A stretch of 64,000 nt of DNA from Chamaecrista fasciculata (lineage: Eukaryota > Streptophyta > Magnoliopsida > Fabales > Fabaceae), in assembly GCA_003254925.1 (NCBI GenBank), contig QANZ01004471.1:158114-222113 (forward strand), in the 5' to 3' direction. A program made the position numbers and the translations under genes. Below the pieces are notes generated by a model that saw only the letters and a list, made by a program, of their open reading frames with translations, had not been told where the DNA came from and made no database searches. The stretch's first letter is position 1. Every line of letters begins with the position of its first letter. Below, in pieces: positions 24,268 through 36,545 of this stretch.

Positions 24268-25044
24268 ATACCTATAAAATGATTCATCAACTTGTCCCGT
24301 CAAAACAATAATGATATGCAAATTTCCATCCTTGATTGACCGAGAATTAACAGATTAATTGAAATCTGTTCCTTTTTAACAAAAAAAAAAAACAGATTAA
24401 TTGAAATATTACATTCATTGTCCTGTATGTTAATTTTTTTTTTTTTAATTGTTCTTCATTCTGATTAATTCGAAGTAGACCCATGTCGTACAGATAGCAA
24501 GTTACTTATTATTCATACCAATCCCACATTGGTTCCATGTTAATTAATACACTATATATCTTTGTTTGTGCAATTTTAGGATATTCTTAAATACTAACCA
24601 TTGAAAAAGGTTTTTTTTAATGGACATTGAAAAATGTTTGTTGAGAAGATTCATAATAGGAAATGAAATCCTATCTCTTAAAAAAACTTCAATGCCTAAT
24701 TGTCTAAACATAATTTCAAGACTGTTAATTGCCTAAACATAGAATAACTCAAAACATTTTGAAATATATGCAAGCGTGTTTGACATTGGAGGAAAAAGTT
24801 GATTGGAAATTTGAAAGTAATTACGCTGGTCAGTTGAATATTAGTGGGTTGATGTTGAGTGGTATGATGGTAGGGCCGAACATTGAATAAACACAATCCT
24901 TCTTTGATCTTTCTATCAACACCTGCCATTAATCTAAGTCAAGTGTTGAAACTTCAACTTCCTTACCAATTAAATTTTATCTTCATATATTGCTTAAAAA
25001 ATCTTTTCAAGAATTTACTTAAGCTCGTAAGTATAAAACAATTT
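24268..25044. other. Intergenic DNA
   Basis: AT-rich DNA without convincing open frames, hairpins or known repeats. Confidence 0.4.
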
Positions 25045-25735
25045 GGAAAAGAGACGTTGGTGCCCTTAACGTTTGGGGCCAATTTTAGTTATGCCCTCAA
25101 CGTTTTTCTTTTTGTCAGTTATACCCCCAACGTTTCACATGATTGTCAATTATACTCTAACCTCAATTTTTATTAGGCCAACGTCCTATTTTGGTCCCTC
25201 AAGTTTTCTCAAAATCCCGTTTTGGTCCTTCAAGTCTCCGACAAACTTTCCTGCAAGATACACGGCGACCCCGACGACCACAAAAACTCCTAATCCAAGA
25301 TTTTTTTGACCTCATGAATTCAATGGCTGCTTGCATTTTGCGAACAAATGACTGGGAATATAATTTTCGACGATTGTGTAATTTTTCGGCGACTATGTAA
25401 TTTTTTGTTGGCTTGCCAATCATTTTTTCGCAAAAATAGAGGTCGTCATTGAACTCATGAGATCAAAAAACCTTGGATTAAGAGTTTTCGTAGTCGTCAG
25501 AGTTTTCGTAGTCGCTGTGTATCTCGCTGAAAAGTTCGCTGAAGACTTGAGGAACCAAAATAAAACTTTGAACAAACTTGAGGGACCAAAATAGGACTTT
25601 GGCTCAAAAAAAGTTGAGATTAGGGTATAATTGACAACAATGTAAAACGTTAAGGGCATAACTAACACAAAATAAATGTTGGGTACATAACTGAAACTGA
25701 CCCCAAACATTAAAAGCACCGACAGATATTTTACC
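25045..25735. mobile_element. Foldback element with perfect 9-bp TSD
   Basis: Inverted ends: left ggaaaagagacgttggtgcc and right, reversed, ggtaaaatatctgtcggtgc. Phrases such as cccttaacgtttggggccaa pair with inverted copies around 25640-25715. Arms also pair at agattttttgacctcatgaa near 25300 and its complement near 25455. The exact 9-bp duplication aaacaattt lies at 25036-25044 and 25736-25744. Long non-coding inverted repeats with a 9-bp duplication are typical of Mutator-like MITEs. Confidence 0.9.
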
Positions 25736-25744
25736 AAACAATTT

Positions 25745-26542
25745 TTAAGACAAGGTATGGAGTAATTAGTGACTACCCCTATAATTGGTAAATATTTTTT
25801 TGGTATGAACATGAGTATTTTTCGTCCATTTATTATAATAATATAGACAAAGACTGATCTCTTCAAACCGGATTATTTACCAATATTATGGAACGGAAAC
25901 CCCAATAAGCTTCAAAATCCCAAGCATAGAATTTGAAACAATACATTTGAAATATTTGAAAATAACTTTATTCTATTGATTATGTATATACATATATTGC
26001 TCAAAGTGTAAAGCTTGAAATATCTGTATATGTTGTTATTAAAAACAATCTCATAAAAAATGCTCAAAATTTGTACATTTAGCTCATTCATGTCACTGGG
26101 GAGCAACACCATACTTTCTTCTTCTTAAGCTGAAAGTTAATGAACTGGAAGCAAATCCATAAACATCAAAATGATCAATTGTAGCATCTTCAAGAAGCCT
26201 CACCTTTTAACATCAATCTAAAGTGATCAATGTATCCAAACAGTTTTTAAGTATTAATTATAGGAGAATGATGCAAGAGTGGAGTGAAATTTTAATCTCA
26301 GGCATACAAATTAGTTTCTAGTTCCTACAGGCTTAAGATGGAAATGACAAAGGTTTTAACTGCAAACATGTAATCACTAAATTATATCTCTTGTAAAACA
26401 AGAATAGAATTTGACAACTATATACAATACAAATACTATCAATTGTAATATTGTTCACGCTACCTCTTCTTTTTTCTTTTCTCTATTTTTTCTACTTTAT
26501 CCGTATTGTAGTATTCAGAATATGAGTCAGTGAGCAAACAAC
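25745..26542. other. Intergenic DNA and SELO 3' flank
   Basis: AT-rich. The part next to 26542 should hold the SELO 3' untranslated region. No other feature was recognised. Confidence 0.45.
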
Positions 26543-29500
26543 TCATGAAGAACAAGAAAGCATACATACACCTGGCCGATATGCCCAAGCTGGGGGCAAG
26601 CGAGCATATTTTTCCATTCCAGGCTGCTCATCAAAAGGACGCTCAATCAATTTAAGCAATCTACGGACTTCTCCAAAATCACCCACTTCTGCAGCATCAA
26701 TTGCAGTCTGGCAGAGATAGTTCCTCAGAATATATTTAGGATTCACAGAATCCATTGATATCTTCCTCTGCTCGTCAGGAATGCCACTAGTTGAGAGCTG
26801 TATAACCCGACAGAAAATGAGAAGATGTCCATTTTCCAATTGATTCAATCATACATAAAAAATACAGAAATAAAATATTATGTGTTTTGCCATATTTTTA
26901 AAAAAAATCTTTTTTCAAGTTCTGGCCACTAGAGAAATACTTTTGGACACCATATTAACTACCAATTCCCAAGCTCCCATCCTTCTCAGACTTACAACAC
27001 AGTCCCCAATCCCAACTCACCACGTCATTTTTTTTACTCTCCACCTAAACTGAATATATCATGTATCAAAACAGGAGCACATAAATCAACAGTACCTCGT
27101 GTATATAGGTTTTCACCCAATCAGTCCAAGCCTCCTTACGCTCCTGACCAATATCTAGCAGAACTGACTTCAATGGGACTAGTAACTGGTCTTCCGGAAT
27201 GCTTTTGTCTGCTTTTAGATTGGAAAGCTGCCTAAAGAAGTTAGTGTAATCAACTTTATCAACGGCCATATTACTGAGAAGTTTACTGATCAGCTGCTTA
27301 TTGTACTTAGGGAGGCCAAGCTTTTTGGTCATAATAGCTTGATAGTCATCCATAAACTTGTTTCCATATCTGAAAAGAAAAAGCACAGGACAATTTAACA
27401 TCCATTCAGACACAAGTCTCATCTTAAGGGAAAATAAGGTTTCAGAATTTTGAATACCTTTCCATAGCATAGTTAGCCTCTTTATCATTTATTAACTTAG
27501 CGGCTGATAGAGTTGTTGTGAACTGCGCAATATTCCACAAACCGATGTCTGGCTGGTTGGCAAAACAGTATCTTCTACCAGGAAGATCTGTGGTATTTGG
27601 GGTGAATTTTGGATCAAAGGCATCCAAAAACCCAAATGGGCCATAATCAATAGTGAGACCCAAAATGCTCATATTATCAGTGTTCAGCACCCCATGGGTG
27701 AAACCAACCCCCTGCCAGCTTGCAATCAAGGAAGCAGTACGCTCAGCAATCTCCACAATCCATGCTGATACAGAATTCCACAAGAAAAGTTAATGAAAGT
27801 TACAAGAATCATGATGTTAGTATTACATCTTACTACGGAAGTTAGTATAGTCTGACACCCAAAGAGTGAATATGCATAGCCTTAACTTTTGTTAGAGACT
27901 GGCTGCGACGATACCATCAGCAGCAAAAAATAAAAAACCTCTACGCAATCACTATTTAAAGATGAATCTTACCAAAATACAACTATAACTGAAAGTTATC
28001 TATTTTCACCACAAAATGACTGTTACTATGAGCTATCTACCTATCATCATCACTGCAAATGGAAAAAGTTGAGTTATGTACCAGCATACTTGTTTGAGGT
28101 AAGATCCACAACAGAATGTTCGTCGTCACCGATGCTGAAAGACAAGCTTTCACTCTTACTCATGTTCTCAATATGAGGAAAGTGGTGTCTAATGGCATAG
28201 TCTGCCAAGGCACGAACAAGGCCCATGTCCTCTTCACCTCTGGATGCATGTATTTGGTATGAACCGAAACGCAGAAAAGATGGAGCAACTCTACAAACAA
28301 TTGCACCAGGTTCTTCCTTTGGATTGCCACTGCAAGACAAGAACAATACATTCACAAAGTTTTAGTACAAGCTGAACACAAATTCTAGAACAAATATTTT
28401 AAGTCAACAACCAAATCCAATTTCTCATCATATAAAGCAATTTCCAATCAAAGCCTGAACTTATCCTATCACATAGGAACAAGACATTCAAATTTTAAAG
28501 AAAGATCAAAACTGAAAAATGCTAAGATAAAGGACACAACATGTCATTTATCTTTGCAACTCTAATTTTCTGTTGGATAAGAGCAGGCTCATCATCTGAT
28601 TCTAACTTTCCAAGAGGCAAGGATTTAAATAAACCATAAAATACTACAGGTTCTAAGAACATAATTTTAAACAGAGAAGCCCAAAAAAAAAAAAAGCGTG
28701 TGATGACATACTCATAAAACATGTCTCTTGTGACCAACTTTCCAGTTGTCACGAGACAAAGTGCACGGGTTGTTGGAATCCCCAGATGGTGCATTGCTTC
28801 ACTGCAAAGGAATTCCCTGATGCTACTGCGTAGCACAGCAAGTCCGTCAGCAAACCGACTATAAGGAGTCTTCCCAGCACCTTTAAGCTGCAGTTCCCAT
28901 CTTTGAGACTTTGAATTCAGTATCTCTCCAAGTGAAATTGCCCTACCATCACCCAGCTGCCCAGCCCACATACCAAATTGATGTCCTCCATAGCACTGAG
29001 CAAAAGGCAACCTGCATAGCAGAAGACACAAAATAACTAAAAGAAGCATTACCAAAATAGCATGATATCAGATGACATAGCATAAGCTCATAAGCACTTA
29101 CGTTCCCACTAAAGGTGATGCACCAGAGAAAAAATGGGGAAAATCTGGTCTTTCAAATCTGAAACTCAGGCTCGATATAGTTAGTACGTGAAAGGGAAGT
29201 GCAAGTGAGAGAGAGATGGATAAAAATACTAACAATTATAGTCAGAATATTCAGAATGAAGCATTAAAACAATTACCAACAGCAAACAATAACTTAGCTG
29301 CTCCAAATTTGCCTTAGGCAACAAAGAAACTTTTATATTACAAGACTGTCAAGTATTGGTTAAAGTGACAAACACAACCAAAGATTTTGGCCTCTATCAA
29401 GTATCCATATGCATATAACATTTATCTGAGCCTTTCTTTAAAAATTGACATCAAAGCACCAGTGTCAGCACAAGTCCAGAAGCCACAAAAAGATTATCCA

Positions 29501-31024
29501 ACTTTCCAGAAGCAATCTTTCTGTAGCAATCAATGTTCTGAAAACAGGACTAGATGCAGAACTGGAAGGGCGAGCATGGTGAGCAGCTCAAGATTCCATA
29601 GTTCTGTGGTGGCCAGACCAAGGTTTATAGCTGAATAGACTTGGTTGATCGCATGTAATGCAACAAGGGGAAAAATTCCAGGGCTCAACTAGTTTCCCCA
29701 GGAGGGCTGTCTAAGCAAGTAAAATGACTGTTTCACTGAGTTAACTGGCCAGCTAACATTGACAGGTTATGGTGCTATAATAACTGCTACCATACTATGT
29801 AATAGCTGTTAAAGATAATCTAAAATTAGCAAGATCGTCATTTATTCTAGATATTCCCCCTTAAGAGCTCCACATGCTTCAATATATCAATATCAAAGTT
29901 CAGTAAACACCAAAAGCAGGCAGCAGTTCTAACACACTCACTCTTTATGGTCCAAATCAAGGAGGTCAGCAACTGGTTCTGACCATGCTACAAGTTGAGG
30001 ATCATCAACTTCAGCTGATGGTGATACTTTGGTATAACAAGCATGCAACACCTGAAATGCAAAATGTGGAAGAAACAAATGAAAGTGAGTGCAACAGTTT
30101 GTCATAAACTTAACCTTTCTTCCCATTTCATTGTCAAGTGTCACACATTCATAATCATGTATTTTCCTTTTGAATTTTGAAAAATGAAGGAAAAGAATGT
30201 CAGAAGGCAAGTCCCGATCCTTGCCTTTTTCCCCACTTAAGTATGTAGCACAAAACCCATGCCACAAGGTCCACAATTCAAAATGTGATTGACTACAACC
30301 AGAGACATCAGTTAACAGAACAAAATCTAACAGTTTGTTTCTAACTTGCACATTTCCTCTGTTGTCTGATAAGGACGGAAACCAACGAAATCTTAATAGC
30401 TAATTAAAATCCATCCTCTTCAGCTCGCTCTGTACTTACCAGCTTTATTATTATAATTATTATTTTATCTTTCCCATTCTTTAAAAGTGAGATTATCGCT
30501 TCAGCTTCATTGAGACCATCTCATATAACCTTATGCAACTGATTTGAGGAATTTCATAATCGCAATCAACCCAATTTCCTACCCATTCAGTAATCATAGC
30601 TTCTACAGGACACATATCTACAACTTGAAGCAACATAACATTAAAAAAAATAGTGGCTAACCTCTCTTGGAAAGGAATCGGTTCTGGGATCGCCAGGCAA
30701 ATTTCTGACGAATGAATGGTCCCAATTCAGATCTTGGAGCTTCAAGCGAGGCTTCGCATGTGGGGTTTGGAGGGTCTGATTCTTCAAATCTTGGGAGAGG
30801 GAATCGACGGAAACAGGTGAATCCATGGGAAGACGGCCACTGGAGGCGAAGCGAGAAGCGAAAGAGAGAGGACGAAGACGAGAAGGAGAAGATGGGGAAT
30901 GGAAGAAAGAAGAGGGGCAAAAATGGAATTTGGGGGAGCGGCGGAGAGAGAGAAGAGAAGAAGAAGAAGAAGAAGAAGAAGTGGCGTTGATGAGAGAGAA
31001 ATGGGAAAGGATGATGGGCTTCAT
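26543..31024 (-). CDS. SELO: SELO/YdiU protein adenylyltransferase (8 exons)
   Basis: Plant selenoprotein-O homologue. The family are pseudokinase-fold enzymes that transfer AMP to protein Ser/Thr/Tyr and act in redox stress, usually in mitochondria or plastids. Exons: 31024-30662, 30051-29942, 29158-29102, 29011-28712, 28329-28082, 27764-27458, 27369-27096, 26797-26543. All join in frame with GT-AG borders to give 637 residues, close to the Arabidopsis protein (about 630, from memory). The N-terminus is Ser/Arg-rich with a poly-Ser run, consistent with a transit peptide. Conserved blocks: [66 protein letters not shown] (near 384) and DYGPFGF (near 399). It ends CSS followed by TGA. Animal SELO has selenocysteine (UGA) just after CSS; here TGA simply ends translation, as no downstream frame resembles the family. 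Confidence 0.95.
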
Positions 31025-32100
31025 GATGTAATGTTGTTGCTTGTTGGGTTTTTTTGTTGACTGTGTGTGTTAAGTGTTAACTCCTAACTGTGGTGTGGCT
31101 ATGAAAATTGAAAACTGCAATTCCAATGATTTTTTAAAAAAAAAAATAAACAATATTGTGAATTTGTGGAGAATACGTATCTGAGTGTGAAACTCTGACT
31201 TTCCGTACTAGTTTGCAATGTCTACAAAATAAAAATCCAATGTAGTGTAACCAATATATTTATCGAAATAGTTACGTAGGTGTGATATACTAATTTTTCA
31301 ATTATTATTATTTTTTTAAACTATGAGTTTTTTCGCTAATATGTAACAATCTAAGTTAAGATAACAGTTAAACTTTTTCAGTAATGTTGATTTATTGATT
31401 GAATTTGAGTCTTCTTCTTTTTAGGAGGTGTAATTCGTCAACCACTACACTAACTACTTGTTAGTTTTTCATTTGGTCCTTTAATTAAGTGGTGAAAGAT
31501 TAGCCTTCTTTATTTAATAATTGTTTGTGTAAGGAATTTTTTTTTTGTATAGTCTCTTATTATGATTAATTATATAATATAAATTTATCATGTTTCTTAT
31601 AATTTGCCGTAAAAAATACTATAATAAATATTATGACAAATATATAAAAAAAACTTTGTATGACTCTATCCTTTTAATAATTTGCTATCAATTAACCTAA
31701 TTTCGTGTATTAAAAATTTGATGAATTAGTTGATTCATTGATTTGGAACACTTATTTTTTCTAATAATCACGTAATTTATTAAATGAAATGTATTGTATA
31801 TTGAGGAGAGTTACTCGTCATTATATTTGTATTTGTACACATTACAAAACATTTGTACATATTTTACTTTAAATATATATTCTAGTTATTTTAAATAATA
31901 AAAATGAAGGACCCATGGTGGAAAAATTAGTCATAGTTTTTTATATCAAAAATAATAACTCTTATAATATTTCCTTGATTGAAGTATATTTTAAACTTAA
32001 TTTCTTTTTTTAGTTTGTAAATATATATATAATTTTTTTCTGATTTAATTGACTTTTAGTGAGCTGTCAATTAAACAAACGACCCAAATTGCGAATCCGG
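31025..32100. other. 5' flank of SELO and AT-rich spacer
   Basis: The promoter of SELO should lie in the first few hundred bases. The rest is AT-rich with no recognised feature. Confidence 0.4.
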
Positions 32101-32381
32101 TTTTTTTTTTTGATAACAAAGAAACACATTGATTGTATGCCATAATNACTTTTATTTTTTGCAAAAATAGGTAGTGATACTATGTCTGTATGTCACTACT
32201 TATTTTAGTAAAAAGAAAATTTGCCACTTTTTTTTACAATAACGGAAAGTAGCCAGTATTGCTATATATTTTTTCAAAAAGAAAATAATTTACATTTTTA
32301 TTTTTATTTTACAAAAATGAATGGTAGTACAGTGTCGTTATTCATTTTTGTTTAAAAACAAATTTGCCACCCTTTTTTTTT
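32100..32381. repeat. Degenerate ~90-bp tandem-like units
   Basis: Successive units of tttgccac...ttttttt...caaaaatgn.tagtna, each containing gtagtgatactatgtctg or agtagccagtattgctatat-like text. Similar material precedes the dispersed repeat at 15806. One N at 32147. Confidence 0.5.
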
Positions 32382-32500
32382 TCAAAAATGGGCTCCCAAT
32401 AGTAGCTATAAGTTTCGGCTACGAGAAGTAAATGCTCACACTGTAAGTGGATTTATGACAAAGAATGAAAGAAATGTAAACACACACAAAGCAATATTTT
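32382..32500. repeat. Dispersed ~120-bp repeat, copy 2
   Basis: Near-identical to 15806-15928 in the same orientation, about 16.6 kb away. Shared text includes ctcccaatag, gagaagtaaatgctcacact and gaaagaaatgtaaacacaca. Confidence 0.8.
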
Positions 32501-33185
32501 AAAATTTATTTTTTATTTCATAATATGTGATTATTATACATAATGTTCAAAACGTGATGTAACGATGAAATTTTTCATAATATTTTTCTTTTAATTAACA
32601 GTCTGTTTCAGCAAATGATGGACTTTTTTATTTTAAATTAAAGTTTTTTTTTTGGCCAAACTATTTTAAAGTAAAGTAAAAGTTTGTGAAAAGAGCATTT
32701 TGTATTTAATATACTTGTATAAAAATAATTAAGAAGTGTCTTGTACTCGGCTATTTTTTGTAAAATGTATTTTATAAAGAGGTTAGAGGAGAAAAAAAAA
32801 CAATTATAAACAATTAGTTGTAAAGATTTGAGAATTTTGGTGAATTGTATTCAGTTAGTTAGTTGTTAATTATTTGGGAATAAGCATATCTTAGTTGTTA
32901 AAGATTTAAGTAGTTGGGCCTATTATCCTAATAAGTCTAGGTTAATTAATCCTTATATGACTAAAGTTTGAGATGCTTATAAATAGTTAATTGAGGATTG
33001 ATGATTGTAGTACATCACAATATATCTCATGAGAGACTTTTAGAGATACTCAGATAGAGTGACTTGGTGAAGAGATTCATTCATCAGGTTATTGAAATTC
33101 CTTGTTTTTTGGTAGATGTAGGTCACACATTTGAAGCAACTGTATTGAAGAGAAAACTCATTCTAATCCTATAATTTCGAATCTT
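32501..33185. other. AT-rich spacer
   Basis: No coding region or known element is visible. The text around 32860-33100 (agttagttagttgttaatta, ... tcatgagagacttttagaga) resembles a worn LTR but lacks defined ends. Confidence 0.3.
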
Positions 33186-33743
33186 TTCAGATTTGTTTGG
33201 ATATTAGGAAGGAGAGGCAAGGGGAGATATTGGAGGGGGAGGGAAGAGAAGAGATTGAAGGGGGAGAGGAGGGAAGCTCTCCTCTTTGTTTGGAGAAGTA
33301 GTTCCTCCTCCAAGATACCCCTAATATGAGGTTTTGTAATTTGTGAAGGAAGGAGGAGGGGAAGGATTTAACTTTTAATCCCTCATTCTCTTTCCCTCCA
33401 ATCTCCGGGCTTGTTTGGGAGCCTGAGAATCTTGATCTCATCTCATTCAATCATCATCTCATCTTAGGATTGGATGAACAGTAATAGTTTGGTGTTTTTT
33501 GAAACCTCCATCTCATCTCATCTCATCCACATCATCATCTCATTCACAACATTATCTCATTTTCTCTTACAATTACTAATTTATCACTACTTATACACCT
33601 ATAATTACCTATACTTTAATACAAATATAAAAAAGAGTATTAAACAAAATAGTAATTTTACATACCCTCATTTATTACACTTATAATTTTCTCTCTCCAT
33701 TTATCATTTCTCATCATTTTTTTTTTCTCTTTTCCACTAACAC

Positions 33744-33744
<1 letters not shown>

Positions 33745-33792
<48 letters not shown>

Positions 33793-33865
33793 TTTTTCTC
33801 TCTCTCTCTCTCTCACACACACATACATCTCTCTCTCTCCCTTTCACACACCCACACACATACTC
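33745..33865. repeat. Compound (CT)n(CA)n microsatellite
   Basis: A run of about 16 TC units, then CA units, then further TC, CA and CT runs. Likely polymorphic. Confidence 0.95.
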
Positions 33866-33919
33866 ATATATATATATATATTAATTTAATTAAAAAAATT
33901 TTACAATACTATTATTTTT

Positions 33920-34660
33920 TTAGTTGCAATATTCCTCTATTTGTTTTGAGTAAAATATACAATTTAATCCCTAAAATATTTTTTAAGTTATAATCTTCTT
34001 ACATTCTCTTTAATGTAGTTTTTTTTAAAAAAATAAAAAATACCTATCTTCACTTTTATAGGTATTTTAGTCCTCAAACTATGAGCTCAATTTCCTTGGC
34101 TCTTAAAATTATTTTTTGTTTATTTTTTTTTCTCAAACTATGCAATTAATTTCATTTTCGTCCTCAGACTATTTTTTGTTATATATTTGTGTCCAAAATT
34201 CTTCGATGATTATACACTTTGGATAATGGAAAATAATTTCTTTGTTAGAAAAAGACACAAGTTTCCACGTGTCTATTATTTTTTTGGTTCTAATCATGGG
34301 TAGCTAGAAAATTGTAATGTTTTATTTTTTTTGTCCAATGTTCTTCTATATGTTTGACTAAAATATATAATTGAATCCAATTTTTTTTAAGGTATACTCT
34401 TTTTCTAGTCCCGTTGTTACATTTTTTTTTAAAAAAATAGAATAAAAAATTGTGTAGTGTTGTTTTTTTTTTTGTCCCAATGTTCTTTTATTTGTTTTAT
34501 TAAAATAAATAATTGAATTCAAAATATTTTTTGTTAAGATACAATCTTCTTCTAAACCCGTTATAACATATTTGAAAAAAAAAGTGAAAAAAAATGGAAA
34601 AGTTTTATATTCACATTTGTTGGCAGTCTAGTCTTCAGACTATGTGATAAGTTCATTTCG
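33920..34660. repeat. Three diverged tandem units of ~220 bp
   Basis: The phrase gtcccaatgttcttntatttgttt...taaaatatataattgaatcc recurs starting near 33922, 34338 and 34474. Each time it is followed by attttttaagntatantctt and acattnnntttt blocks. Copies are strongly diverged. Confidence 0.6.
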
Positions 34661-34907
34661 GTCATCAAAATATTTGTTATATTTTTTAAAATATATCTGA
34701 TGAAGTTTTTTGAAAAAAATTGAAAAGAGTTAAAACTATTTCTCATTCTGTTTTGTTTATCAAACTATGAGATTAGTTAAAACTATTTCCATGTTATTTG
34801 CATTCTGGTCCCCAAACTATTGTTCGTTACTTTTTGGTCATTGAATTTCATGAATAAACCCAATTATTGATGGTTGCGATTTTCTATGGGCCCGAGTTAT
34901 AATTTAC

Positions 34908-35516
34908 CAAGGGTAAGCGCGGGCTGGGTTGAGGCGGGTTGAGAGAAAATCTCAGTCCGACCCGCACATCAATCTGCGGGTTGGGTTGGGTTTTATGATT
35001 TTAAAAACTCAACCTGAACCAACCCAACCCGCAGAGTTGCGGGTTGAGTTTGTTATTTTTTTTATAATTTCTATAACAAAAAAATTTATCATAAATTTGT
35101 GAAAAGTGAATAAAAAACCTTACACATAAAAAAAAAGTTAAAAAAACATAGATTATATATACAAATATAAAATCAATTAAAATATACTCCATAACATATG
35201 TAAATGTAATACATATATGTAATTATGTAAATTTTAAAATCAAAATATCTTATTTATAAAGAACTAATAATATAAATACCTAAGAAAACATACAAAATTT
35301 ATATAAAAATACATAAATATGTATAAAAAATAAATAAAAAAATTTATATGCGGGCTCGCGGGTTGGGTTGACAAACTACGAACCCGCAACCCAACCCGCA
35401 AGTGTGCGTGTTGGGAATTTTGAACCCAAACCAACCCGCAAACCCAAACCAACCCAACCCATAGCTGCGGGTTGGTTTGGTTTCTGCGGGCTCGCGGGTT
35501 GGTTTGCTCATCCCTA
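34908..35516. mobile_element. hAT-type MITE with 8-bp TSD
   Basis: GC-rich ends made of cgggttgggttg-like units in opposite orientation: left caagggtaagcgcgggctgg and right, reversed, tagggatgagcaaaccaacc. The AT-rich core is non-coding. The 8-bp sequence taatttac is duplicated exactly at 34900-34907 and 35517-35524. An 8-bp duplication and short CA/TA-GGG ends fit the hAT superfamily. Inserted inside the 33407-35996 element. Confidence 0.88.
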
Positions 35517-36230
35517 TAATTTACACATCTTAAGGACTGATTATTTGATCAATACAAATTTATGGACCAAATTGTATTCTTAAAATAATTTTATTGTTAT
35601 TTTCATTTTGGTCCATCATCTCATCCAATGAGATGGACCCTAAAACCTTCATAAAAAAATATCTCATCCTCACGCTTTCCAATATCATCCCATCTCAATC
35701 TCATTCCAATCAAACCACACCCAAACACCTATCATCTCATCTCATTATCTCCATCTCATCTCATTATTTCCTACCATTTCTACCCCTATACAAATTAAAA
35801 AAAATCTATAAACCTATTTCAACCAACCACAATCATTACATATCCTTCTATATAATTTCACACCCTATTTAACATCATTTTTTCTCAAATCATGCAAACA
35901 CCAATCCATCATTTTCATCTCATCTAATCTCATCATCATCTCATCTCATTCACTTGGATGAGATTGGATGACATTTTGGAATCCCCAAACAGGCCCGTCC
36001 ATCTTTCCAAATAAGGGGAAGAGGTATTCAACCTCTCCCTTCCCTTCTCCCTCAATATCCTCAATCCAAACAAACCCTTCATGTTTTAAAGTGTAGACGA
36101 GAAGTAGAGTGATAAATGATCATTTATTTTTTCAAATGTCTTATGGTCTCAAAAATGTAAGACAAATATAACCAAAACAAAATACATGTAAATAAAACTA
36201 AGTGAAACACTTTAGATAAGAAGCTATGAA

Positions 36231-36545
36231 GCATGGGTACTATAAAAATGGTGTCCTACCCGTATTTTATGAATACTCTTGGGTACTTTAAAATATTATG
36301 AAATATAAATTTTTATATTTGTATAATTTCACAATATTCTTATCTAATTTTATTTTTGTTATATTAAAACTTCATTTTATTTAGATTAAACATTTATACT
36401 TTTATAAGAAAAATCATATGAATGTATATTTAATAACTTTGTATTTAAATAAATATTATCGTACCGTATTCCGTAATTTTTAAAATTAATCGTATTTTGT
36501 ACTCACACTCATATCTGTGCAAGTATCTATACCCGTATAAATACA
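36231..36545. mobile_element. Diverged relative of the GAAGCATGG element
   Basis: Starts gaagcatgggtactataaaa and ends near agtatctatacccgtataaa. The layout matches 23938-24267: a short GC-containing motif region, an AT core (ttaaaatattatgaaatata), then inverted motifs (gggtac, gtaccg). Ends are worn. Confidence 0.45.

Larger units (their letters stand above)
33407..35996. mobile_element. Inner element with GGGC-TGTTTGG inverted ends
   Basis: The left end gggcttgtttgggagcctga pairs with the right end, reversed, gggcctgtttggggattcca. Next to each are atctcatctcattcaa/gatgagattggatga blocks, also inverted. GGGCCTGTTTGG-type ends are widespread in plant MITEs. It splits the outer foldback in two and itself hosts a hAT-type MITE (34908-35516). 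The interior contains a microsatellite and three diverged repeats of about 220 bases. Confidence 0.65.
33186..36078. mobile_element. Outer foldback element of a nested stack
   Basis: The left arm starts agatttgtttggatattagg with purine-rich gaagggagagg text. The right arm, reversed, starts aagggtttgtttggattgag with the same purine-rich text. The arms are about 220 bases (33186-33406 and 35997-36078) and are separated by a second, internal element. Boundaries are approximate and no target-site duplication was settled. Confidence 0.6.

Noticed and set aside
25073-25866. Several 70-150 codon frames around 25.1-25.9 kb
   Set aside because: They appear symmetrically on both strands of a foldback element and contain no recognised domain.
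30641-31031. Plus-strand open frames rich in Lys/Glu opposite SELO exon 1
   Set aside because: They are the antisense of the Ser-rich transit-peptide codons of SELO and show no family signature.
34988-35583. Open frames in both strands across the GGGTTGGG text
   Set aside because: The frames arise from repeated CGGGTTGGGTTG units of a hAT MITE and show no protein family.
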